A stretch of 9,071 bases of DNA, taken from assembly GCA_003526525.1 (NCBI GenBank), contig DPVV01000223.1, positions 1 through 9,071 on the forward strand. Direction: 5' to 3'. Shown here in pieces: positions 1-5,397 of this stretch. The position numbers were made by a program, and so were the translations under genes. Origin of the DNA: Lachnoclostridium phytofermentans. GTDB taxonomy: Bacteria; Bacillota; Clostridia; Lachnospirales; Lachnospiraceae. Numbering within the stretch: the stretch's first letter is position 1; every line of letters starts with the position of its first letter. The notes below the pieces were generated by a model, which saw nothing but the letters and a program-made list of their open reading frames with translations, did no database searches and was not told the origin of the DNA.

Positions 1-36
1 TATTTCTATTTCTATTTCTATCTCTATTTCTATCTC
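1..36. repeat. Hexanucleotide simple repeat, TATYTC x6
   Basis: Six consecutive 6-bp units are visible: TATTTC three times, then TATCTC, TATTTC and TATCTC. The array starts at the first base of the window, so its true length is unknown. Two units carry the same T-to-C change at position 4. Arrays of this kind can change length by slipped-strand mispairing. No open gene is seen across it with a believable start. Confidence 0.85.
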
Positions 37-99
37 TTATGTTTTATTTTTTGTGCCCATCAACATAATAATTTGGTAATTTTTTACTTCCTTATATGC

Positions 100-105
100 A
101 TTATA
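100..105 (-). promoter_or_regulatory. Possible extended -10 promoter element, leftward
   Basis: On the minus strand the hexamer TATAAT is preceded by TG one base upstream (TGTTATAAT), an extended -10 arrangement. The -35 hexamer at 17-bp spacing, 123-128, reads TGGATT and is poor. It would drive transcription off the left edge of the window to a gene that cannot be seen. The two 11-bp repeats at 155-176 lie about 60-85 bp upstream of the predicted start. Confidence 0.35.
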
Positions 106-154
106 ACATATCCTTTTATCAAAATCCATAGTATTAACATTTTTATCCAGTCCC

Positions 155-176
155 ATTTAAACAATATTTAAACAAT
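155..176. repeat. 11-bp perfect tandem duplication
   Basis: ATTTAAACAAT occurs twice without a gap, at 155-165 and 166-176. The 11-bp period is close to one helical turn, so a protein could contact both copies on one DNA face. It is equally possible that this is a chance AT-rich duplication. Confidence 0.8.
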
Positions 177-262
177 CTTAATCTATTTTGTTATTTTCTC
201 ATGATATAAATGAATGATACCTTTTTGACAGAATCATTTAAGGGGGAGACATGTGGAAGAAA

Positions 263-288
263 GAAGGAGGGTCAAAAACCCCTCCTTC
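263..288 (-). terminator. Intrinsic terminator of the tcdA transcript
   Basis: GAAGGAGGG (263-271) pairs perfectly with CCCTCCTTC (280-288) across an 8-nt loop. Read on the minus strand the hairpin is followed by the T-rich stretch TTTCTTCC. On the plus strand it is followed by CAAAG, so it serves the leftward genes. It lies about 60 bp past the tcdA stop codon. Confidence 0.75.
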
Positions 289-349
289 CAAAGTATTTCC
301 TAATATAATAGTCTAACAGAGCTAATATAAAAACTTAAGCTCATCCCTT

Positions 350-1060
350 TTACTTACCTAACAAATCTCTAACAACAGTAGAAGCAATAATTAACCCTGC
401 TGCCGATGGTACAAATGCGATACTACCAGGTGTTGAACGTCTTTGTGTTGGCTCTTCCGGTTGCATCACTGGTGTAATAGGCAACTCCTTTGAATATACC
501 ACCTTTAATTTCTTGATTCCTCTCTTCTTACACTCAGAACGCATCACTTTGGCAAGAGGACAAATAGAAGTTTTATAGATATCTGCCACTTCAAACTTGG
601 TAGGGTCTAATTTATTTCCTGCTCCCATACTACACATAATTGGTGTTCCCACTGCCTGAGCTTTATCTACAAGAGCAAGCTTTCCTGCTACCGTATCAAT
701 TGCATCTACAACATAATCATAAGAAGCAAAATCAAACTGGTCTGCAGTTTCTGGCAGGAAAAAGCAACGATGAGAATGGATAATAGCATTGGGATTAATG
801 GATTTAATACGTTTTTCCATCACATCTACTTTGTATTGCCCTACAGTATCATGGGTTGCTATAATCTGACGGTTTATATTTGATAAACAAACCGTATCAT
901 TATCAACAATAGTAATCTCTCCAATCCCACTACGAACGAGAGCCTCCACCACATAACCACCAACACCACCCACGCCAAATACAGCCACATGAGATTGTTG
1001 GAGTTTTTCTATCCCTTCTTCACCAATGATAAATGCACTTCTTTGAAATTGATTTTCCAT
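350..1060 (-). CDS. tcdA: tRNA threonylcarbamoyladenosine dehydratase (ThiF/E1-like)
   Basis: This 236-residue protein is a cytoplasmic ThiF/E1-like ATP-dependent enzyme. The TcdA family converts t6A at position 37 of ANN-decoding tRNAs to the cyclic form ct6A. The N-terminus reads QRSAFIIGEEGIEKL, typical of the family. Next come the nucleotide-binding loop GVGGVG (residues 29-34), the acidic DND (53-55) and the NINRQ arginine motif (61-65). SMGAGNKLDPTKFEVADIYKT (144-164) and the C-terminal RRSTPGSIAFVPSAAGL (207-223) are also characteristic. The reading frame is open back to a GTG at 1141, but the extra 27 residues do not belong to the family and that GTG has no Shine-Dalgarno. I choose the ATG at 1060. 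GGAAAGG (1074-1080) lies 13 nt upstream, rather far, and an ATG at 1072 is too close to it. It is the last gene of the leftward series, separated from the hydrolase by a minisatellite and two hairpins. Confidence 0.92.
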   Translation of the reverse strand: MENQFQRSAFIIGEEGIEKLQQSHVAVFGVGGVGGYVVEALVRSGIGEITIVDNDTVCLSNINRQIIATHDTVGQYKVDVMEKRIKSINPNAIIHSHRCFFLPETADQFDFASYDYVVDAIDTVAGKLALVDKAQAVGTPIMCSMGAGNKLDPTKFEVADIYKTSICPLAKVMRSECKKRGIKKLKVVYSKELPITPVMQPEEPTQRRSTPGSIAFVPSAAGLIIASTVVRDLLGK

Positions 1061-1083
1061 AATAATACCCATGCCTTTCCATA

Positions 1084-1146
1084 GCCTGCAAACCTTAATC
1101 GCAGGCACATTATTTACAGAGCGAATTGCAAAACAATTCACTCTGT
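1084..1146 (-). promoter_or_regulatory. Two hairpins in the tcdA leader
   Basis: The first hairpin is a 13-bp stem with one G-U wobble: ACAGAGCGAATTG (1116-1128) against CAATTCACTCTGT (1134-1146), with a 5-nt loop. The second has a 6-bp stem, GCCTGC (1084-1089) against GCAGGC (1101-1106), with an 11-nt loop, and ends just before the likely ribosome site of tcdA. Neither is followed by a T tract on the minus strand, so they are not plain terminators. They could stabilise the 3' end of the hydrolase message or affect tcdA translation. The function is inferred. Confidence 0.45.
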
Positions 1147-1171
1147 GAAAAAACTTTTTTTAAACTTTACT

Positions 1172-1241
1172 CTTTTTTATATTTTCTTTTTTATATTTTC
1201 TTTTTTATATTTTCTTTTTTATATTTTCTTTTTTATATTTT
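1172..1241. repeat. Minisatellite, 14 bp x 5 perfect copies
   Basis: The unit CTTTTTTATATTTT is repeated five times with no mismatch (copies begin at 1172, 1186, 1200, 1214 and 1228). The array lies between the hydrolase stop codon at 1252 and the tcdA leader hairpins. On the minus strand it reads as A-rich RNA with no pairing potential of its own. Perfect identity between copies suggests recent or continuing expansion. An apparent plus-strand reading frame across it is an artefact of the repeat. Confidence 0.95.
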
Positions 1242-1251
1242 CTTCCTACTA

Positions 1252-2172
1252 TTAACGCTCGTTATCGTAAAACTTTTTTATAAAATCTCTGACAACGCGT
1301 TTGTATTGTTCGTAGTCAACGACCACAGAATTTGCATGAACTGCACCTTTTGCTAAATACAATTTTTTTGGTGCCTTACATTCCTTATACATCTTAATTG
1401 ACATCTGATAAGGTACATAAGTATCTTTATCTCCATGAATAAAAAGAATCGGAGTTTTGCTTTTTTTTACTCCATCAATCGGCGAAACATCTTTGATATT
1501 AAAACCAGCACGAAGCTTTAAACAAAAAATAGCGAATGGCATAAAAATAACATGTGGTATATGAAATATAGTCTTCATCTGATGTCGTAACAAAGTTCTT
1601 AAATCGGAATACCCACAATCCGCAATTGTTAATGCAACATTGTCTTTGATATTCAGATAATTAAGTACCGTGGCAGCGCCCATCGACTCACCATGAGTTA
1701 CAATACGAATGTCTTTTCCGAAATTTACATAACACCAATCAATCACTGTTTCTAGATCATATTTTTCATAGTATCCCATGGTAGTGTATTTTTTACCACT
1801 CTCACCGTGATTTCTATGATCATAAATAATTGCTGTAAATCCAAGTTCCATAAGAATATGCGCATACACGATGGCACCAAGTTTACCATACGTATAACCA
1901 TGACATAATACCGCAACTTTATGGTTATTTTCAATGCGTTTTGTAACATCATTCTCTAATACAACAGCGGATAGAGTATATCCGTAACGACTTGGTATCT
2001 GGATCTTGGTTTTTTCCATGCTTTTAAAAAGATCCGGTACTATTCTTCCGTTCTCTACTTCCCGCTTATAGATATCTTCTGGTGTTTTCACCCTTGGCTT
2101 TAATATTATATTAGATAATTGATAGGTTGCTAGGAGTAAAATTAAAACTACGATACTTATTCCGATAACCAT
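1252..2172 (-). CDS. Membrane-anchored alpha/beta hydrolase
   Basis: This 306-residue serine hydrolase of the alpha/beta fold has an N-terminal hydrophobic helix (residues 2-24, VIGISIVVLILLLATYQLSNI) that should anchor it with the catalytic domain outside the membrane. The oxyanion-side motif CHGYTYGK is at 90-97, the nucleophile elbow GESMG at 161-165 (Ser163), the acid in HGDKDTYVP (Asp250) and the histidine in GAVHAN (His279). The domain resembles the uncharacterised BEM46/YqkD-like esterase group, and the substrate is unknown. The frame extends to an ATG at 2226 inside the upstream GNAT gene. I prefer the ATG at 2172 because AGGAAGG (2181-2187) stands 8 nt before it and the protein then starts directly with the membrane helix. 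That Shine-Dalgarno overlaps the stop codon of the GNAT gene, which implies one transcript and coupled translation. Confidence 0.88.
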   Translation of the reverse strand: MVIGISIVVLILLLATYQLSNIILKPRVKTPEDIYKREVENGRIVPDLFKSMEKTKIQIPSRYGYTLSAVVLENDVTKRIENNHKVAVLCHGYTYGKLGAIVYAHILMELGFTAIIYDHRNHGESGKKYTTMGYYEKYDLETVIDWCYVNFGKDIRIVTHGESMGAATVLNYLNIKDNVALTIADCGYSDLRTLLRHQMKTIFHIPHVIFMPFAIFCLKLRAGFNIKDVSPIDGVKKSKTPILFIHGDKDTYVPYQMSIKMYKECKAPKKLYLAKGAVHANSVVVDYEQYKRVVRDFIKKFYDNER

Positions 2173-2180
2173 AAGTCTAT

Positions 2181-2187
2181 CCTTCCT
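2181..2187 (-). promoter_or_regulatory. Shine-Dalgarno deciding the hydrolase start
   Basis: AGGAAGG on the minus strand, 8 nt before the ATG at 2172. Its 5' side overlaps the TAG stop codon (2186-2188) of the GNAT gene. This supports the shorter start and translational coupling of the pair. Confidence 0.75.
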
Positions 2188-2965
2188 ACTTAAAGCAGTA
2201 CGTATCGTAAGGCCCAACATAGTCATAACCTAAACGCATTGCGAGACGCACTGAAGTTTCATTTGCTGCATCCCAGTGAGGTAACTTTCCTTCATCCAAA
2301 CAAGTTAGGATTAATTTTGCTCCACAAGCGGTAGCAAGTCCAAGATTTCTATAATCTTTTTGGGTTACGATTTCGATTTCGATACCCTTACGATATGCAG
2401 TATAGGAGGAAGCTCCGCAGCAGATTTCTTCCCCTTTCATCACTAGGATACCAATTCCATGTTGTAAAAAATCATCCACAGACGCAAAATTACTACAAAA
2501 ATCCCTGGACCAATCTTCAGACATTACTCTTTCATATAATGCTTCATCGATTCTGTGAAAGGAATATTCCTTTGATAAACCATTACAAAACTCCTTTAGT
2601 TTCATCGGATCAAATTGTTCGAAGGATGGACTATTTAAATGATACCTGGGAAACGAGGAAAACATCTCACTATTTTTAAAGAACTTTTCACATTCCTTGG
2701 TTTGTGGAACCATTAACATATTACCTTTATCCTTGTAGGATAACAACCCCTTAATCATCCTCTCTGCTGTTTCTTCATGAAACTCTCCTAAATTGGAAGG
2801 AAAGACAAAATCCCCCTGCAGTATAATTGTGTGATGAATTGATTCTTTATCATCCACAAATGCTTTTCCCATATAACCATCTAAGCATGCGTATATTGTT
2901 GAATCTGTAGACTTTTCATAAAATGGTTGAATTAAATTCATTTCTTGTTGTTCTAATTGATACAT
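2186..2965 (-). CDS. GNAT family acetyltransferase (PF12746-like)
   Basis: This 259-residue protein is of the two-part GNAT_acetyltran type related to the zwittermicin A self-resistance family. The N-terminal half (about residues 1-130) is the poorly conserved part. The C-terminal half has the acetyl-CoA loop in QKDYRNLGLATACG (202-215, with R206-N-L-G-L-A211) and the signature WDAANETSVRLAMRLGY (231-247), in which the family usually has an Asn-Glu-Thr-Ser stretch before the last helix. It probably transfers an acetyl group from acetyl-CoA to a small molecule, which cannot be named. No normal Shine-Dalgarno lies at 5-10 nt before the ATG at 2965. Instead a hairpin and T tract end one base before the TATAATATG that contains the start. 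An ATG at residue 9 is an alternative start but also lacks a ribosome site. It is followed by the alpha/beta hydrolase 13 bp downstream. Confidence 0.85.
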   Translation of the reverse strand: MYQLEQQEMNLIQPFYEKSTDSTIYACLDGYMGKAFVDDKESIHHTIILQGDFVFPSNLGEFHEETAERMIKGLLSYKDKGNMLMVPQTKECEKFFKNSEMFSSFPRYHLNSPSFEQFDPMKLKEFCNGLSKEYSFHRIDEALYERVMSEDWSRDFCSNFASVDDFLQHGIGILVMKGEEICCGASSYTAYRKGIEIEIVTQKDYRNLGLATACGAKLILTCLDEGKLPHWDAANETSVRLAMRLGYDYVGPYDTYCFK

Positions 2966-2966
2966 A

Positions 2967-2993
2967 TTATAAAAAAGGAGCCAACTTAGACAT
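2967..2993 (-). other. Nine-codon reading frame ending one base before the GNAT start
   Basis: ATG at 2993 opens MSKLAPFL followed by TAA at 2967-2969, then one T, then the ATG of the GNAT gene. A good AAAGGAG lies 12 nt upstream of it, inside the 5' arm of the hairpin at 2974-3012. The arrangement is what a coupled leader peptide would look like. It is too short to be recognised by sequence, so this is a suggestion only. Confidence 0.25.
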
Positions 2994-3012
2994 TTCTATC
3001 TAATGCTCCTTT
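2970..3012 (-). terminator. Hairpin with T tract after the DUF2804 gene, directly before the GNAT start
   Basis: On the minus strand AAAGGAGC (3005-3012) pairs with GCTCCTTT (2974-2981). Inside this a second pairing is possible, TTAGA with TCTAA, capped by an 8-nt loop. The stem runs into TTTTTT and then ATAAT. This is a standard intrinsic terminator for the upstream DUF2804 gene, about 65 bp past its stop. It ends a few bases before the GNAT ATG, so it may also act as an attenuator of the GNAT-hydrolase pair. Confidence 0.75.
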
Positions 3013-3075
3013 CCCCTTTCTTATATTATTAACAAGCATTTAAATATTTAGTATTCTCTTATGTTTTTTATTATT

Positions 3076-4110
3076 TTACCACTTGTTATGTACTTTTTCC
3101 GCAAATCCAAGAAAATCCGAAACTATAATCTCTGTTCCATCATCAAGGATAGCTTTCCCATTAAATCTTCCAAAGACCTGATGTTGATCACTTAATAACA
3201 CATTAAAACTGGTACGTGACTTTCGATCTAATATCGGTGTAAAATCCATCTCAAATCTTTGATCAGACGATTTAAATTTCCAAGGTTTTAAGTACTCTTC
3301 CTTACCGAATTCATCCTTTGGTATTATAAACTCAATATCGTCAAGCTTATGGGCTTTTCCCTCATAGAAAATCATATTCTCTGTTGCATTTTTGGTATCA
3401 CCAAAACCATAACCTAAGTTAAAACCAAATGATTTTCCATCAATCTGTCCTTGACCAGCACCCCAGTACCATACATTATCATAAGTCCAGACCCCGCGTC
3501 CCCAATCTAATAACCCTAAGCTGCTTTTTCCGAAAGAATAAGTTTTTTCCCCAATAATAACACATCCGCTCGCTTGCATGCCGATTATTTTCTGATTATA
3601 ATAAAATGCTTTTTTCTTCTTAGGAAACGGTGTCGCAATTACCATCGAATCTAGCTCAGGTTTTTCTATTAAAGTAACATCAGCAAAAAAGTCTTTGTCC
3701 TTATGAAAATGTTTCATCTTTAGATAAAGATGTCTTTCCTTCCCATCGTTTTGAAAAGAAACCTCAACTCGTTTGTTTTGGTAACTAACATCACCACTCA
3801 CTGAACTCTCGGGCATTTTCATGCGTCCCATAGGAATAGGAGTTATAATATTTGTTGTTTTTTCTGTCGCATTTTTAAAGTCTAAAAAAGATGCTCCCAC
3901 AAGTCCCATATATCCATTATCTGCTAGAGTTAATGCAATTCCAAAATCTTCATTATAGATTAAATAATAATCCCACTCTTTGATTCGAAATGAACTTGCT
4001 TTAATATCCTGTCGTCGATAGTCTTTTACCAAGGAGGTTGCATAACCAGCCCCCGTTAGGCAACCCTTTTCATCCAATAAATTACCCCGCTGTAATAATT
4101 GGCTTCTCAT
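3076..4110 (-). CDS. DUF2804 family protein
   Basis: This 344-residue protein of the uncharacterised DUF2804 family has no signal peptide or membrane segment. The family features are visible: the N-terminal LLDEKGCLTGAGYA (11-24), the tryptophan-rich core LDWGRGVWTYDNVWYWGAGQ (201-220), GFNLGYGFG (229-237), ATENMIFYEGKAHKL (242-256) and the C-terminal FGRFNG with DFLGFAEKV (313-318 and 332-340). The many conserved Trp, Gly and Asp residues suggest a beta-rich fold, and some related families are lipocalin-like (AttH type). No reaction is known to me. The frame continues to a TTG at 4116, but AAGGGAG (4118-4124) sits 7 nt before the ATG at 4110 and only 1 nt before the TTG. The length is normal for the family. 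It probably has its own transcript, ended by the hairpin at 2970-3012. Confidence 0.88.
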   Translation of the reverse strand: MRSQLLQRGNLLDEKGCLTGAGYATSLVKDYRRQDIKASSFRIKEWDYYLIYNEDFGIALTLADNGYMGLVGASFLDFKNATEKTTNIITPIPMGRMKMPESSVSGDVSYQNKRVEVSFQNDGKERHLYLKMKHFHKDKDFFADVTLIEKPELDSMVIATPFPKKKKAFYYNQKIIGMQASGCVIIGEKTYSFGKSSLGLLDWGRGVWTYDNVWYWGAGQGQIDGKSFGFNLGYGFGDTKNATENMIFYEGKAHKLDDIEFIIPKDEFGKEEYLKPWKFKSSDQRFEMDFTPILDRKSRTSFNVLLSDQHQVFGRFNGKAILDDGTEIIVSDFLGFAEKVHNKW

Positions 4111-4117
4111 ACCCAAT

Positions 4118-4124
4118 CTCCCTT
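4118..4124 (-). promoter_or_regulatory. Shine-Dalgarno deciding the DUF2804 start
   Basis: AAGGGAG on the minus strand with a 7-nt spacer to the ATG at 4110. A TTG two codons upstream would have a spacer of only one base and is excluded. Confidence 0.8.
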
Positions 4125-4127
4125 CGC

Positions 4128-4145
4128 ACAGTTACTATATACTGT
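4128..4145. promoter_or_regulatory. Operator-like inverted repeat before the DUF2804 gene
   Basis: ACAGT (4128-4132) and ACTGT (4141-4145) are inverted around 8 bases of AT-rich sequence. On the minus strand the spacer carries TATAGT, a possible -10, with only a poor -35. The repeat lies about 20 bp before the DUF2804 start, so a repressor bound here could act on that gene. The evidence is weak. Confidence 0.3.
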
Positions 4146-4198
4146 TAGGCACTCGTTTAAAAATCGTAATCATCCTTTTGTTTCTTTCTGCATCTGTT

Positions 4199-4286
4199 TT
4201 TCGCCCAAGCTAGATTGTAATTCATCGAATAGAACAATGTGGCTTCGCCACTCTAGGCTCACCAAATCTCAAGCTTGGAGGCGAAA
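4199..4286. repeat. Long bulged inverted repeat between nfo and the DUF2804 gene
   Basis: Three blocks pair in order: TTTCGCC (4199-4205) with GGCGAAA (4280-4286), CAAGCT (4206-4211) with AGCTTG (4272-4277), and AGATT (4212-4216) with AATCT (4265-4269). That makes 18 pairs with two 2-nt bulges, both on the right side. The interior holds a smaller hairpin, GTGGC (4239-4243) with GCCAC (4247-4251) around TTC. No T tract follows on either strand, so it is not a normal terminator. It could be a small non-autonomous mobile element relic or a structured RNA. Confidence 0.6.
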
Positions 4287-4316
4287 TCACTTTGTCTAGG
4301 CGAATACACTTTGCCT
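4279..4316. repeat. 19-bp tandem repeat, two copies
   Basis: AGGCGAAATCACTTTGTCT (4279-4297) is followed without a gap by AGGCGAATACACTTTGCCT (4298-4316), with 16 of 19 bases identical. A third, weaker trace lies at 4339-4351 (GCGGATACAATTT, 11 of 13 matching copy 2). Between them AATTAG and CTAATT (4317-4322, 4327-4332) form a 6-bp hairpin. The first copy overlaps the right arm of the long inverted repeat. Confidence 0.75.
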
Positions 4317-4351
4317 AATTAGAAACCTAATTGACGAAGCGGATACAATTT

Positions 4352-5254
4352 CTATCGGTTATTTTGGATTTTCTCTAAGATTTGTGGATCAAATACGCTA
4401 CTTCTAAACATTTCAATTTCATGTCGGTATGGTGGTAAGGATTTCGCCTTCTCATCTGGCAGACTAACATATGGCGTTTCAAGAATCTTTGGTACCTCAA
4501 TAAAATCTTTATGATGTACTATATAGCAAAGTGCATCAAAACCTAACGTTCCGAATCCGATGTTTTCATGTCGGTCCTTCGATGCTCCTCTATCATTTTT
4601 ACTATCGTTGATATGAAACACCGCGATTTGTTTTTTCCCTATCAGTTTATCGAATTGTTCTATAACTCCATCAAAATCATGTACAATATCATATCCAGCA
4701 TCGTTGGTATGACAGGTATCAAAGCAGACACGTAAACGGTCATTATACTTAACCCCATCAAATATCCTTGCTAATTCTTCAAAGTTTCTTCCGATTTCAC
4801 TACCTTTTCCCGCCATAGTTTCTAGTGCGATATAGATCTCGGTATCTCTCGTTAAAACTTCATTCAATCCTTGCACAATTTGCTTAATACCAGCATCCAC
4901 ACCAGCCCCAACATGTGCTCCAGGGTGAAGAACTAAATACTTACTACAAAGAGCCTTTGTTCTCTCCATTTCTTTTGCCAGAAAATCAACTGCTAAACTA
5001 TAAGTATCTATATTCACGGAATTACCTAGATTGATTATATACGGTGCATGAATCACAATATCAGAAATTCCATGCTGTTTCATATACTCAAATCCTTCCT
5101 CCAAGCGAAGGTCAGATATCTCTTTTCTTCTCGTATTCTGCGGTGCTCCTGTATAAATCATAAATGTATTCGCATCATAAGAATGAGCTTCCTTAGCAGA
5201 ACCTAAAAACATTTCTTTTCCACTCATTCCGACGTGGGAACCTATCTTTAACAT
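4352..5254 (-). CDS. nfo: Deoxyribonuclease IV (apurinic/apyrimidinic endonuclease)
   Basis: This 300-residue cytoplasmic TIM-barrel enzyme cleaves the backbone 5' to abasic sites in base excision repair and removes 3' blocking groups. All nine metal ligands expected from E. coli Nfo can be placed: His69 (VIHAPY), His110 (VLHPGAH), Glu145 (ALETMAGKG), Asp179 and His182 ([13 protein letters not shown]), His214 (FHINDSKND), Asp227 and His229 (DRHENIG) and Glu259 (LETP). The N-terminus [10 protein letters not shown] is typical. The length is slightly above the E. coli enzyme (285) and normal for Firmicutes. AGAGG lies 5 nt before the ATG. Upstream, a 143-bp gap with a degenerate tandem duplication separates it from the methyltransferase-like gene. 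It may be read from that gene's promoter or from one within the gap. Confidence 0.96.
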   Translation of the reverse strand: MLKIGSHVGMSGKEMFLGSAKEAHSYDANTFMIYTGAPQNTRRKEISDLRLEEGFEYMKQHGISDIVIHAPYIINLGNSVNIDTYSLAVDFLAKEMERTKALCSKYLVLHPGAHVGAGVDAGIKQIVQGLNEVLTRDTEIYIALETMAGKGSEIGRNFEELARIFDGVKYNDRLRVCFDTCHTNDAGYDIVHDFDGVIEQFDKLIGKKQIAVFHINDSKNDRGASKDRHENIGFGTLGFDALCYIVHHKDFIEVPKILETPYVSLPDEKAKSLPPYRHEIEMFRSSVFDPQILEKIQNNR

Positions 5255-5278
5255 AAAAACCTCTACTTTCTCTTTGTC

Positions 5279-5395
5279 ACTAATACCCCATGCATATCAA
5301 ATCTGCTTGCTGCTTTGATGTTGCCTAAATAGAAGTAAACTAACTCCCATGCATACCATATCTGATTGTTGATTTGATATTACACAAATAAAAGG
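5279..5395. repeat. Degenerate 59-bp tandem duplication upstream of nfo
   Basis: The gap between the methyltransferase-like gene and nfo consists almost entirely of two diverged copies with a 59-bp period. The anchor CCCATGCATA is at 5287-5296 and again at 5346-5355, and the following forty bases match at roughly three quarters of positions. Copy 1 contains the inverted pair ATCAAA and TTTGAT around 12 bases, and copy 2 keeps a shorter pair, ATATC and GATAT. No clear promoter is seen on the minus strand within it. Confidence 0.7.
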
Positions 5396-5397
5396 TA

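Larger units (their letters stand above)
1..349. other. Non-coding left flank
   Basis: No convincing gene is seen in this stretch. It contains a six-unit hexamer repeat at 1-36, a possible leftward promoter (-10 at 100-105), an 11-bp direct duplication at 155-176 and the terminator hairpin of the leftward gene cluster at 263-288. A 57-codon frame is open from base 1 to a stop near 171 on the plus strand. It begins in the simple repeat, has low-complexity composition and resembles no family I know, so I do not call it. Confidence 0.6.

Noticed and set aside
251..316. 21-codon frame with AGGGGGAG four to five bases before its ATG
   Set aside because: It spans the terminator hairpin of tcdA, has no promoter with a proper -10 upstream and its product resembles nothing. 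The ribosome-site-like string is probably chance.
1126..1356. 76-codon plus-strand frame rich in Phe, Leu, Tyr and Ile
   Set aside because: It is produced by the 14-bp repeat and then runs antisense into the hydrolase gene. No ribosome site.
1752..1952. 66-codon minus-strand frame inside the hydrolase gene
   Set aside because: A shifted-frame shadow of the alpha/beta hydrolase.
2395..2679. 94-codon plus-strand frame
   Set aside because: Antisense to the well-supported GNAT gene, with no family resemblance.
4099..4299. 66-codon plus-strand frame
   Set aside because: It overlaps the DUF2804 start and then runs through the repeat region. Composition is not protein-like.
4199..4351. CRISPR array or tRNA gene
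   Set aside because: The repeats abut without spacers and only two good copies exist. The hairpins do not form a cloverleaf and no anticodon arm or TTCGANTC box is seen.
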